From CAVURW01 sp963743595 (GTDB lineage Bacteria > Verrucomicrobiota > Verrucomicrobiia > Methylacidiphilales > UBA1321), in the NCBI GenBank assembly GCA_963743595.1, contig CAVURW010000022.1, positions 1 through 56,480 of the forward strand: a stretch of DNA of 56,480 nucleotides, written 5' to 3'. Shown here in pieces: positions 38,749-46,875 of this stretch (position 1 is its first letter; each line of letters begins with the position of its first letter). The notes beneath the pieces are model-generated. The model made no database searches. It saw only the letters and a list, made by a program, of their open reading frames with translations, and was not told the DNA's origin. Both the position numbers and the translations under genes were made by a program.

Positions 38749-39771
38749 GTGATCAAGACCGAGCCGCAACGCCGTCTCCTGCCGCGCCTGCGCGATATCA
38801 AAACCGCGATTGTCACGCGGCCCTGGCTCTTTCACAACATGCTGCGAGTGATCAATCTGCCCATCATCGGTCATCTCTACGACATGGTGTACCTGCGCGT
38901 GGCCCGTGCCAAAGTAACCGGCAAGCTTCGCCAAATCGTCATTGAGCCGAATAACGTCTGCAATCTGGCGTGCATCATGTGCCCGTACCCGGACATGGAG
39001 CGCACGAAGGAGACGATGCCGCTGGACCTGTTTCAGTCCATCGTCACGCAGGCTAAGGAGCTCGGCGCGAAAGAGGTAGGCCTGCAACAGTACAACGAGC
39101 CCTACACCGACAAGCTGATCTACGACCGCATCCGATTCGTGCGCCAGAACGGCCTGCGCTGCTACTACTACTCCAATGGCACGCTGCTCTTGCAACAGAA
39201 TCACATCGACCGCACGCTCAATGATCCGCCGAACCTAATCTGCTTCAGCATCGATGGTTTTACGAAAGAGACCTACGAAAAGATCCGCGTGAAAGCGGAT
39301 CGCGATACTGTGTACAACGGCATCGAAGCGCTCTACAACGAGCGCAATAAGCGGGGCCTGAAGGAACCGCGAATCGAGATCTTCTTTACGCTCACGGAAC
39401 ACAATCGCCACGAGCTCACCGCGTTTCAAAAACACTGGGCCGACCGCTCCGATTACGTCTCCGTATTTCCCGTGGATGGGCGAAAAGACGAGAAATTCGT
39501 CAGCATGAATTTCAAGCGGCTCAAGGCGTATCCCTGCTTCAATCGCGCCGAAGTCATCGTGCTGAGCAACGGCACACTCGCGCTCTGCTGCTTCGATGTC
39601 AACGGCGGTTTTGAACTGGGCGATCTTCGTAAACAACCGCTCAAAGAGATTCTCAATTCAGGTCGATTCCAAACGATTCTTGATGCGCATTTGAATCGCA
39701 CTGGCCATCCCGAGGCTTGCTTGAATTGTTCCAAGCTAAAAATCGACAGTGCGTTCTATTGGTGGTTTTGA
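38749..39771 (+). CDS. Radical SAM protein with SPASM-like C-terminus
   Basis: 340 residues from a GTG start. The radical SAM cluster is C71, C75, C78 (CNLACIMC; CX3CX2C), within EPNNVCNLACIMCPYPDMER. Further landmarks are the glycine-poor LGAKEVGLQQYNEP strand, YYYSNGTLL and ICFSIDGFTKETYEKIR. A C-terminal cysteine set (CFNRAEVIVLSNGTLALCCF and CLNCSK) could hold an auxiliary iron-sulfur cluster as in SPASM/twitch enzymes. These modify peptides or activate partner enzymes. No obvious precursor peptide gene is next to it; the following gene is a Clp N-domain protein 20 bp downstream and probably co-transcribed. Confidence 0.85.
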   Translation: MIKTEPQRRLLPRLRDIKTAIVTRPWLFHNMLRVINLPIIGHLYDMVYLRVARAKVTGKLRQIVIEPNNVCNLACIMCPYPDMERTKETMPLDLFQSIVTQAKELGAKEVGLQQYNEPYTDKLIYDRIRFVRQNGLRCYYYSNGTLLLQQNHIDRTLNDPPNLICFSIDGFTKETYEKIRVKADRDTVYNGIEALYNERNKRGLKEPRIEIFFTLTEHNRHELTAFQKHWADRSDYVSVFPVDGRKDEKFVSMNFKRLKAYPCFNRAEVIVLSNGTLALCCFDVNGGFELGDLRKQPLKEILNSGRFQTILDAHLNRTGHPEACLNCSKLKIDSAFYWWF

Positions 39772-39791
39772 ACGTAATAAGGAGTGATCCG

Positions 39792-40748
39792 GTGCCCGAG
39801 CTCGATCTAAAGAATCTGAACGGAGACGCTGTTCTTGCTATCGAGCTGGCGCGTGCAGAGGCGAAGTCGTTTCATCATAATTATGTCGGGACGGAACATC
39901 TGCTACTGGCTCTGGTGAATCTTGAATCTCCCCCACGCGACTGGTTACTTGCGCAGGGCGTGACTCGAGAAGTCGTTCGTGCTCGAATCGAGGAGTTGAC
40001 GGGTGTGGGGTTGGAAAGCACCCTGGCGCGGTCGAGGCCCTACACGCCGCGGGTGAAACGTTTGATTACGTGGGCGCGCCAGAAAGCGAGCGTGCTTCAA
40101 CATGAAGAAGTGGGAACGGAACACCTTTTTTTGAGCTTGATCGAGGAGACGAGAGGTCCGGCGGCATTGATCCTCCAGTTGATAGGAGTCGATCTTGAAA
40201 AGCTGAAAAACGTCGATGTGCGGTATCTGGGTAGGGCCCGACTTATTGAGACAGAGTTGCGGGATCCCGACTTAGTGAACTTCACGCCGCGCGCGATGCA
40301 AGTGGTGAGACTGGCGCGAAAAGAGACCAAGGACCCCACCTTGATCAAGACAGGGCATTTGCTTATGGCGCTTATTGGCGTGGAGCAAGGAGTTGCGTAT
40401 AATGTCCTTCGGAGATTGGAGCCGGATTTGGAGAAGATCGTTTCAGAGGTCAAATCAAAGGTCGATTCAGACCCCGATGTGCTCCATGTGGGGCCCCTCT
40501 ATGCCGTACCTCGTATCTCGATTGTCTTTAAGCTGGCTGGTGAGGATTCCAAGCGGCTCGGTCACCACTATATCGGGACAGAACATCTCCTGATCGGCCT
40601 GATGCAGGAAGGCCAAAACCTGGCGGCCCGAGCGCTCGCCAATGAACTGGTCATGATCGAGCGCACGCGCCACGAAATCTTGGTGGAATACGATCCGGAC
40701 TATTGGCGCACACAGTGTGCGGCGATTCGTCCCAGGCGATCCCGTTAG
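39792..40748 (+). CDS. Stand-alone Clp N-domain repeat protein (no AAA+ module)
   Basis: 318 residues from GTG 39792, fixed by AAGGAG eight bases upstream. Four Clp repeats, i.e. two Clp_N domains in tandem: ARAEAKSFHHNYVGTEHLLL (~20), ARQKASVLQHEEVGTEHLFL (~97), ARKETKDPTLIKTGHLLMAL (~178) and AGEDSKRLGHHYIGTEHLLI (~255). In ClpC the N-domain binds substrates, adaptors or phospho-arginine, but here no ATPase domain follows. Such proteins (ClpS/ClpT-like or ClpN partners) may tune a ClpC/ClpP machine or act as decoys. It follows the radical SAM gene closely and faces the HEAT-like gene tail to tail. Confidence 0.85.
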   Translation: MPELDLKNLNGDAVLAIELARAEAKSFHHNYVGTEHLLLALVNLESPPRDWLLAQGVTREVVRARIEELTGVGLESTLARSRPYTPRVKRLITWARQKASVLQHEEVGTEHLFLSLIEETRGPAALILQLIGVDLEKLKNVDVRYLGRARLIETELRDPDLVNFTPRAMQVVRLARKETKDPTLIKTGHLLMALIGVEQGVAYNVLRRLEPDLEKIVSEVKSKVDSDPDVLHVGPLYAVPRISIVFKLAGEDSKRLGHHYIGTEHLLIGLMQEGQNLAARALANELVMIERTRHEILVEYDPDYWRTQCAAIRPRRSR

Positions 40749-40757
40749 CTAGCGCCT

Positions 40758-41651
40758 CTACATCTTCACGCCGCCGCCGAAGGTCTCCTGGTGAGCTGCG
40801 GCTATTTTCGGGAACTTCGCTTCGGCCATGGCAAACCAGGCTTGCGCTTTTTCGCTATCGGGCTCGCTTTTCAGAGCATCCAGCTTATCGGAAACGGCGT
40901 TCTCCACCGAATGCGGCCACGACTTAATGACCGGATTCTCGATTGCCTTTACTGCCACTTCGGGGGTCGAATCTGGATGCTGCACCGAGCGCTCCACCAC
41001 GGTTCGATCCGAATTCTCCGCCGCTAAGAGCAGGGTGCCTTCGTTTACCTTACGCGGAAACTGGTTGCGACCGGTCTCGTCAAAATTCTCCAGCGCCGCT
41101 TGCTGAACCCATGCGGTCTCCTTGTTGCCCTCAGGATTCTTGTCTTTGAAGAGCTCGTGAAGACTATTCGCCGGGCAATGAGCCACGGCCACGCGCCGCA
41201 CATCGAAATCGGCTTTGGGATCGGCAATGAGCTTTTCCAGCGCCTCTTCGGTCGCCAGCGGGCTTTGCACGGCAGACATTTGAATGCGGGGATTACCGGT
41301 ATCGAAACCGGCCTGCACCACTTCCGCAGTCGCATTCTTGTTGTATATCGAGCGAGCCGCCACCTGCAGGTCTGGGTTCGCCACGCCCTCTAGCAGAACC
41401 GCCGCCGTCGCATTGGGATTATCAACGCACGACAGGTGCAGCGATTTGTCGTCGCTATGCAGCCCGGCCAGCAAAACCGCTTCAGTCGCGCCCGAGTAAT
41501 CGACCGCAAACCGACGCAATTCCGGGTCATCGCTGCGGACCAGTTTAAGCAGGATTTCCTCGCGCGCTGCTGGGTCGCTCCGTTTGGTGGTCAATTCCAC
41601 CAGTGATGCCAATTCCGCGTCCTGCGCCGATCCGTCTGTTTGCGTGCTCAT
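40758..41651 (-). CDS. HEAT/LRV-like helical repeat protein
   Basis: 297 residues (ATG 41651; TTG 41657 would add two). Repeats of about 24-25 residues with the leucine-rich-variant/HEAT look: LRRFAVDYSGATEAVLLAGL, LHLSCVDNPNATAAVLLEGV, QVAARSIYNKNATAEVVQAG, IQMSAVQSPLATEEALEKLI, RRVAVAHCPANSLHELF, ERSVQHPDSTPEVAVKAI. Probably a soluble binding scaffold in the cytoplasm. It faces the Clp-repeat gene tail to tail with nine bases between. No catalytic motif is present. Confidence 0.75.
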   Translation of the reverse strand: MSTQTDGSAQDAELASLVELTTKRSDPAAREEILLKLVRSDDPELRRFAVDYSGATEAVLLAGLHSDDKSLHLSCVDNPNATAAVLLEGVANPDLQVAARSIYNKNATAEVVQAGFDTGNPRIQMSAVQSPLATEEALEKLIADPKADFDVRRVAVAHCPANSLHELFKDKNPEGNKETAWVQQAALENFDETGRNQFPRKVNEGTLLLAAENSDRTVVERSVQHPDSTPEVAVKAIENPVIKSWPHSVENAVSDKLDALKSEPDSEKAQAWFAMAEAKFPKIAAAHQETFGGGVKM

Positions 41652-41705
41652 TAACAAGCAGCTTATAGGGTAGTAAAGAGCCTGTCAATTGAGATTACGG
41701 GCCGG

Positions 41706-42347
41706 TTATTCATGATTTGGTCGCTTCCAATCGGTAACCTTTTGCCAACGCTTGCCCAACTGGTCTCGCTCGTAAACCGACCCAATTTCGCCCTTGAGCG
41801 GCTCCAGTAAAGTCGGGTCACTCGAAAGCATTATCTCCACTTTCTGCAGACTGATATTCGCAGTGTCGTTTGCATAACCATCCGGCTCCAGACCTGAAAA
41901 CATGCGCCAGCCACTGTCTTCCTTTCGAAGCGCCTGCTCTCGATACAGAAACCGAACGCAATTCCCTTTCTCCAGACACATTTTTGAGACGAAGGCCATT
42001 TGATCCGCAGAGTCAATCCAGAGTGGATCGCCCATTTTGATGAGAGTCTGGGCGATGTGTCGTGGTTCGAAAGCAATCTCATCATTGAACTGGAACTCCT
42101 CAAAAAACAGGGGATTGGTCTCCAGTTTGCCTTTGTAATTACTGAAGAAGCCCTTAGCCCGAGTCACCGTTACCCAAATCCGCTCGGCCCTAGGTTCGTG
42201 GTCCTCTGCCTCCGTTAGCATGAAATGAAGGCGAACCGAATCGCCCACCCTTTTACTACGCCGTTCCGCTAAACTCGGAATGAAGAACGAATCGGGATTA
42301 CGTGCTGCTGCTTTTTCGACGTCTTCCAGATGTGAGAATTTGGCCAC
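41706..42347 (-). CDS. DUF2314 + DUF2185 (Imm33-like) fusion protein
   Basis: 213 residues. The first part (VGDSVRLHFMLTEAED... AERIWVTVTRAKGFFSNYKG, LETNPLFFEEFQFNDEIAF) matches the look of DUF2314 (ER-x-WV and a following N-x-P). The second part (NCVRFLYREQALRKEDSGWR, MFSGLEPDGYANDTANISLQ, LKGEIGSVYERDQLG) matches DUF2185, the Imm33 immunity family (R-E-x...D-S-G-W...G-x-E). Such proteins usually neutralise polymorphic toxins in the cytoplasm. It follows the next gene upstream by five bases, so the two are co-transcribed. No toxin gene is in sight. Confidence 0.8.
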   Translation of the reverse strand: MAKFSHLEDVEKAAARNPDSFFIPSLAERRSKRVGDSVRLHFMLTEAEDHEPRAERIWVTVTRAKGFFSNYKGKLETNPLFFEEFQFNDEIAFEPRHIAQTLIKMGDPLWIDSADQMAFVSKMCLEKGNCVRFLYREQALRKEDSGWRMFSGLEPDGYANDTANISLQKVEIMLSSDPTLLEPLKGEIGSVYERDQLGKRWQKVTDWKRPNHE

Positions 42348-42352
42348 GCGGG

Positions 42353-42730
42353 TTATTCGTCTTTGATAATATCGCCGTTAGCATCGTAGACTTCGCTTTC
42401 GTCACCCTGAACCTTAGCACCGAGTTTTTTGGCGATCTTATACATTTTCACGAGAAGTTCCGTGTCTGGGCTCTTCAAAACGATCTCCCCATCGGACCAG
42501 CACATCCACGCCATATTACCGTTCTCGCCATGCTTAGAGTAAGCGGTCCAAACCGCGATGCCCGCCTCTTCAATGCGCAAGGTTCCTTGGGGCGTCGCCG
42601 CCTCTGCAAATCCGTCCAATCGCATTTCTGGGTCACTCTTCACGTAATCGGCCCACTCTTGAAGCGTGATCTCCGGCCCTTCTTCATCAAACCAATTCTC
42701 CTTTCGCGTGATATGTATGTCGTGTCCCAT
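42353..42730 (-). CDS. Small immunity-like protein (HDIHITRKENW family)
   Basis: 125 residues. The opening MGHDIHITRKENWFDEEGPE followed by ITLQEWADYVKSDPEMRLDG is a pattern I recognise from small proteins found in toxin-immunity gene groups, but I cannot name the family. The centre has VWTAYSKHGENGNMAWMCWS and the end is acidic (GDESEVYDANGDIIKDE). Soluble. First gene of a two-gene unit with the Imm33-like fusion; divergent from the 407-aa gene (84 bp between). Confidence 0.7.
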   Translation of the reverse strand: MGHDIHITRKENWFDEEGPEITLQEWADYVKSDPEMRLDGFAEAATPQGTLRIEEAGIAVWTAYSKHGENGNMAWMCWSDGEIVLKSPDTELLVKMYKIAKKLGAKVQGDESEVYDANGDIIKDE

Positions 42731-42814
42731 GTGCAGACCCTAAATCGCCAGGTGAGAATTGCCAACCGATATCGAGTCGTCAGGCTCCGGCTTTCCATCT
42801 AACCTGACTTCGGC

Positions 42815-44038
42815 ATGTTCTACAAAGTTACCCTGGACCTTTCCCCGCTCCTCTACCCTGAGTTAGTGGACGATTTGCTCGCAATTTTTCCCGATTGCAA
42901 AGGACCAATACATGGCGACCTGCCACGATTCGTCTTCGTTGGTAGCTCGAAATCGACCAAATTTGAAGGCATCCTCACGCTCATTAAGTCGCTGGGTTAT
43001 GCGGTGAATTCGGGAGACCTTGCCATCAAGCCGCTAAAGAAAATTGCATACACTAGCGAGCTGATTTACGAAGAGTCCGATTTTAGAAAAGCGCTGCTCA
43101 TCCGGGGACTAGCCGAGAAATTCGATGACGAAATTGAATCCATCACACGGGAGGGGCGATTGAAAGTTTCAGTCCAGCCGCCTCCCTTCAAATTCTGTTT
43201 CGGGGTCGGCCATTTTATCGTTAAGAAGTTGGTTAAGGAGAGGTTGGAAGAACAACGTTTCAAGGGGCTCGTTTTCCTGCCGGTGGATCATATTCCAGGG
43301 GACTGGCGTAAATTGGGTCCCTTGCCGAAAAAGCAAACGCCGCTCGAACACATCTTCGGTCTGACGACAACCGCCGTATTGCCTAAGCCGAACTACGCGG
43401 CGGAACGACCCTGGCCATATACCGAGGAAGAGATCGCTAACCTTTCGGAGAGCGATCTTTATCTGGACTATGCAGAGGAACCCACCGGGCTGGTCTATCG
43501 GCAACGGCAACCTTTTCTCAATTTTAGCAACCGCCTGTGTCAGTTTTGGCGGCGCCACTTTGGTGAGGTCGCATGGTCCATCGTAGCCTCGTCGGAAGTA
43601 GATCCGTCGAATGAAACGGACGAACCCGTCTCGGCGGCTCTGGCTCCCATGGAACTGGCGAACAAGAAAAATTACCCGGATCATCTGGAGATCGTTCTTC
43701 AAGTTATGGAACAACACGATGTGCCGATTTGGGATATCTGGTTGCACACCTATTGGGATGGCGGCTACGAGGGCCTCCCGGAGGCGGATATGCTGAAGGA
43801 GTCGTTTAAGAAAGATCCGCAATTCCGTGAGAAGTCCGGGAAAATCGCCAATGAGATCGTTAAGTATTGTTTGGATGAGCAACTCGTGGAGGTCTACGAG
43901 TCCAAGTATCCGGATGGTGAGCTGGTGCAAAGCACGGCGAAAACGTTCGCGCACTCGCTTTTCGTGAGGAAGCCAAAAAAGGGCGGTAAGGCCTATCATT
44001 TCAGTATTACGGAGAAGGGTAAATCGTTTGGCAGGTGA
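42815..44038 (+). CDS. Hypothetical two-part protein in the immunity-like group
   Basis: 407 residues, soluble. The N-terminal ~175 residues (MFYKVTLDLSPLLYPELVDD, FEGILTLIKSLGYAV, FVV-like KLVKERLEEQRFKGLVFLPV) recall DUF1629/Imm43-type immunity proteins, in which a helix leads into a G-(L/V)-x-F-x-P-(I/V) strand. The C-terminal ~120 residues (WDIWLHTYWDGGYEGLPEAD, ANEIVKYCLDEQLVEVYESK, AYHFSITEKGKSF) look like a winged-helix unit ending in the typical xFSITEKG wing. The link of the two is unusual. No homologue can be named with certainty. Confidence 0.6.
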   Translation: MFYKVTLDLSPLLYPELVDDLLAIFPDCKGPIHGDLPRFVFVGSSKSTKFEGILTLIKSLGYAVNSGDLAIKPLKKIAYTSELIYEESDFRKALLIRGLAEKFDDEIESITREGRLKVSVQPPPFKFCFGVGHFIVKKLVKERLEEQRFKGLVFLPVDHIPGDWRKLGPLPKKQTPLEHIFGLTTTAVLPKPNYAAERPWPYTEEEIANLSESDLYLDYAEEPTGLVYRQRQPFLNFSNRLCQFWRRHFGEVAWSIVASSEVDPSNETDEPVSAALAPMELANKKNYPDHLEIVLQVMEQHDVPIWDIWLHTYWDGGYEGLPEADMLKESFKKDPQFREKSGKIANEIVKYCLDEQLVEVYESKYPDGELVQSTAKTFAHSLFVRKPKKGGKAYHFSITEKGKSFGR

Positions 44039-44046
44039 CGGCAGGG

Positions 44047-44532
44047 TTACGGTGTTGAGGTGAGTTGATCGGCAGCAGCTCGTTTTGTGGTTTTGGCTTC
44101 GTGCGCTTCGGCGGCAGCGGCGTCGGCGAACATTCGCTTCAACCCCTCTCGCATGCGGCGCGGGCTGTGTTTGTTGGTTTTGTAGTTGGGATCGTTTTCG
44201 TCCTCGACGTTGGTGGGTGGGTCGTCGGCGTCAGCGTTAGTCGACGTGGCGGCCTGCTTCTTTGCGGCTTCCTCCGCCTCAATTTCACGGCACATTTTCT
44301 CTTCTTTCATTTGGATTTCGCGTTCCTTGAGATCGAGCGCGCAATCTTTCAACTCCTGGCTCACGAGCATGTGAAAAAGGCGCATGAGTTTCGGGAGTTG
44401 CCGTTCATCCACGCCGCGGAGCAGCTGGCCGAGCAATTCTTGCTTCATAGCCACGCGGATTTGTTTGTTGAGGGAGTGGGTTTGGTGATCGAATACGGTA
44501 GGGAGTGTGTTAAGCATGGCCCATTCAACCAT
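44047..44532 (-). CDS. Hypothetical coiled-coil protein
   Basis: 161 residues from ATG 44532 (ATG 44517 is equally possible). A helical first half (NKQIRVAMKQELLGQLLRGV, QLPKLMRLFHMLVSQELKDC) is followed by a charged coiled-coil (LKEREIQMKEEKMCREIEAE), a low-complexity D/P/N linker (TSTNADADDPPTNVEDENDP) and a basic helical end. It faces the previous gene tail to tail. It resembles short accessory proteins of mobile elements in composition, but nothing diagnostic is present. Confidence 0.5.
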   Translation of the reverse strand: MVEWAMLNTLPTVFDHQTHSLNKQIRVAMKQELLGQLLRGVDERQLPKLMRLFHMLVSQELKDCALDLKEREIQMKEEKMCREIEAEEAAKKQAATSTNADADDPPTNVEDENDPNYKTNKHSPRRMREGLKRMFADAAAAEAHEAKTTKRAAADQLTSTP

Positions 44533-44834
44533 GGATCGCGCGAAGTCGGGTAGTCACCCTGCCGCTGGTGCCGTTCCAGTCAAAATATTTTCAAAAAAGC
44601 GCAGATTTTTTGGTTTCGCTGGAGCTAACCGAAGGGATAGGGCGGTTAGATGTTACGACGCGATGGTTGCGATAGGTTTATTGTCAAATGATTTGACACA
44701 TTCCTTCAGCCTGCAATCACCATGACTTAGCGAAGGGTAACGAGCGTAGCGAGGCAACCCTGGGTACACGCCACCTAGCCCGTTGGGCCTAAAGGCACGA
44801 AGGCATCTGATTGCTCGAAGCCTTATCGGGATGT
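44533..44834. repeat. Intergenic region with a dispersed-repeat-like segment
   Basis: About 300 bp without a convincing gene. 44717-44830 carries AGCGAAGGGTAACGAGCGTA, a CCTGGGTA...TAGCCCGTTGGGCC palindromic stretch and CTAAAGGCACGAAGGC. The style matches the composite repeat at 23.8 kb (GCCTTTA/TAAAGGC cores). It is probably another member of the intergenic repeat group. It may also stop transcription of the fucosidase gene. Confidence 0.4.
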
Positions 44835-46493
44835 TTAGCCGTGGGTGATTTTTAGGATATAGGCGATGTCGCACGGTCTCTCAGTCGGCAGGGTAACCGA
44901 CAGCGCACTCCCGTTACGGGTAAAGGCGAGCTTCTTGTCGCTACCCAGCAGTTGCACGTTTCCGATCTCGCCGTCGTAGTTGGGCGCGCCATGGGCGAGG
45001 GATTTAATTGCGACTTTACCATCCGCAGGCCAGCCCAGCACAATTGCATAGAGGGTTTGGCCATCCTTGGAGCTGGTGAAGCGGATATCCTGAGAGGTGA
45101 AGGGCGTTTTGGAGACATCGGACTTGCTTGCCTTGGTATTGGAGCTGTCTGCATCGGCAGCCGGGCCTTCGCCATATATCTTCCAAGGCCGGGTGCTGTA
45201 AATGCCTTCACCGTTCACGGCGAACCACTTGGCCATTTCCTGGAGAAACGCGATTTCGTCTGCATCTATGGTGCCGTCTCCTTTGACGGGAATATTGAGC
45301 AGGAGATTGCCGTTTTTGCTCACGATATCGGCCAGTGTGGGGATGACTTCACTCGCTTTCTTGTAGGAATGCGACTCAAACTTGGCGCGGGCGTAATGCC
45401 ATTGCCCGATACAGGTGTCGGTCTGCCAGGGCAACGGGTCTATCTTGTTCGATTTACCCCGCTCGATATCCAGCAGCAAGGCTTTGCGCATTTGCGAGCC
45501 GATGCCCTTTGTATTCATGACCGCCTCGTTGGTCCCGTTCAACTTGATGTTGGAGTTGTACAGATCGGCGGCTATTTTCAAACCGTAATTTCCCGGTTCC
45601 TTGTTGAGCGGCAGAATTCCGTCGTCAAAATAGAGGAGGTCAGGGTGATATTTAGTCACGAGATCGATGGTGCGGTTATAGAACTTCCGATCGTAAGCCG
45701 CACGGGCCTCCGGAGTGCGGGCCGCGCCCGCTGGGCCGTAGAGATCGGCGGGGTCGAGGCCCTCCCACCACTTGCCCTTGCCATCCGCGAGCGTCAGATT
45801 GCCATCGTACGGAACTCCCGCCAGCGGCCCGGTTTTATCCGCACCATGGGCGACATCGAACCAATCCCAGGTGCGAGCGGCATGCACCGTTACGCCAAAG
45901 CGGAGGCCGGCAGCCCGCGCCGCTTGGGCCCACATCCCGACGATATCCTTATGTGGCCCGATTTTGACGCTGTTCCAAGGCTGGTAGGTGGAGTCGAAGC
46001 AATCGAAATTGTCGTGGTGATTCGCCAGGGCCACAAAGTATTTGGCGCCGGCTGCTTTGTAGAGCGCGATCAGTTTGTTCGGATCCCAATTCTCCGCGTG
46101 CCATAAGTTGTCCATCTCCTTAAAGCCGACCTTGGAGGGATGTCCATATTCGCGGATATGGGTCTGGTAGGTCGAGTTGCTCGCGGGGCTCTCCCCATAC
46201 ATGTTACGCGCGTACCAATCCCCCTGCTCTGGCTGGGATTGCGCGGTCCAGTGGGCCCAGATGCCGAATTTGGCATCACGAAACCATTCGGGACACTGAT
46301 ACTTGGAAAGTGAATCCCAGGAAGGCTCGAAAGGCCCGGGAGCGACCGGCAGTTCGGTGGAAGCAACGGGCGGTGGGACGTCGACAGCAAAGCATGGTAA
46401 GGTCGAGGCGAGAAAAACGAGGGCAATCGCAAAAGTAGGGAGTAACGTTAGAACCCGTGAAGTGATCAAAACGAGGTTAATTTTTACCGACAT
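44835..46493 (-). CDS. Secreted alpha-L-fucosidase (GH29)
   Basis: 552 residues from ATG 46493; the longer frame to 46715 lacks a signal and is rejected. Signal peptide VLTLLPTFAIALVFLASTLPCFA. GH29 landmarks: WFRDAKFGIWAHWTAQSQPE near the start, YKAAGAKYFVALANHHDNFD (His-His), LRFGVTVHAARTWDWFDV, the nucleophile Asp in PDLLYFDDG (~288), VSKNGNLLLNIPVKGDGTID and FLQEMAKWFAVNGEGIYSTR. It removes terminal L-fucose from polysaccharides or glycans in the periplasm or outside. The C-terminal ~90 residues form the usual beta-sandwich. Divergent from argG. Confidence 0.93.
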   Translation of the reverse strand: MSVKINLVLITSRVLTLLPTFAIALVFLASTLPCFAVDVPPPVASTELPVAPGPFEPSWDSLSKYQCPEWFRDAKFGIWAHWTAQSQPEQGDWYARNMYGESPASNSTYQTHIREYGHPSKVGFKEMDNLWHAENWDPNKLIALYKAAGAKYFVALANHHDNFDCFDSTYQPWNSVKIGPHKDIVGMWAQAARAAGLRFGVTVHAARTWDWFDVAHGADKTGPLAGVPYDGNLTLADGKGKWWEGLDPADLYGPAGAARTPEARAAYDRKFYNRTIDLVTKYHPDLLYFDDGILPLNKEPGNYGLKIAADLYNSNIKLNGTNEAVMNTKGIGSQMRKALLLDIERGKSNKIDPLPWQTDTCIGQWHYARAKFESHSYKKASEVIPTLADIVSKNGNLLLNIPVKGDGTIDADEIAFLQEMAKWFAVNGEGIYSTRPWKIYGEGPAADADSSNTKASKSDVSKTPFTSQDIRFTSSKDGQTLYAIVLGWPADGKVAIKSLAHGAPNYDGEIGNVQLLGSDKKLAFTRNGSALSVTLPTERPCDIAYILKITHG

Positions 46494-46875
46494 AGGTTCG
46501 CTTTCATAAATAGTGAGAGTTAACGGCAGTGGATTGTAACTCGGAGCTCGCGGGGAGCAATCCCCGTTTGAGATCAAGCCGAAACAAGGGTCCATGAGAA
46601 CGGCGGGGCTTCGCCACGGCCCACGCATCAACCAATACAAATTGAACCTGGCAGCTTTTAGCAATTTCTTCTCAACCGCGTCAGCTGCTAGTCGGCACGG
46701 TGGATTTGTCCACAACGGGTCCTCGTCAACCTCAGCAGAACGTTTGCATCATTAGGAACCTTTCTCCCGGAGTACCCACAAATCGGGTGGACCTGTTGCC
46801 ATCGACGGCTTCAGCTTACCCTAAAGACGCCAGCTTGACAGGCTTGCAACCCCCATTCACTCTTGCCGGTAATCT
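46494..46875. other. Divergent intergenic region between fucosidase and argG
   Basis: 382 bp. Contains a small hairpin CGGGGA-GCAA-TCCCCG (46553-46568) and a GC-rich GGGGCTTCGCCACGGCCC stretch near 46605 that looks like part of an intergenic repeat. TTGACA at 46835-46840 could be a -35 box for argG, but no good -10 element sits 16-18 bp downstream, so no promoter is called. No ARG box or T-box is recognised. Confidence 0.4.

Noticed and set aside
44952..46106. 384-codon plus-strand ORF
   Set aside because: Shadow of the GH29 fucosidase on the other strand; no start signal and no protein-like motifs.
46835..46875. Sigma-70 promoter for argG (TTGACA)
   Set aside because: No acceptable -10 box at 16-18 bp; TAATCT touches the start codon, too far from the -35.
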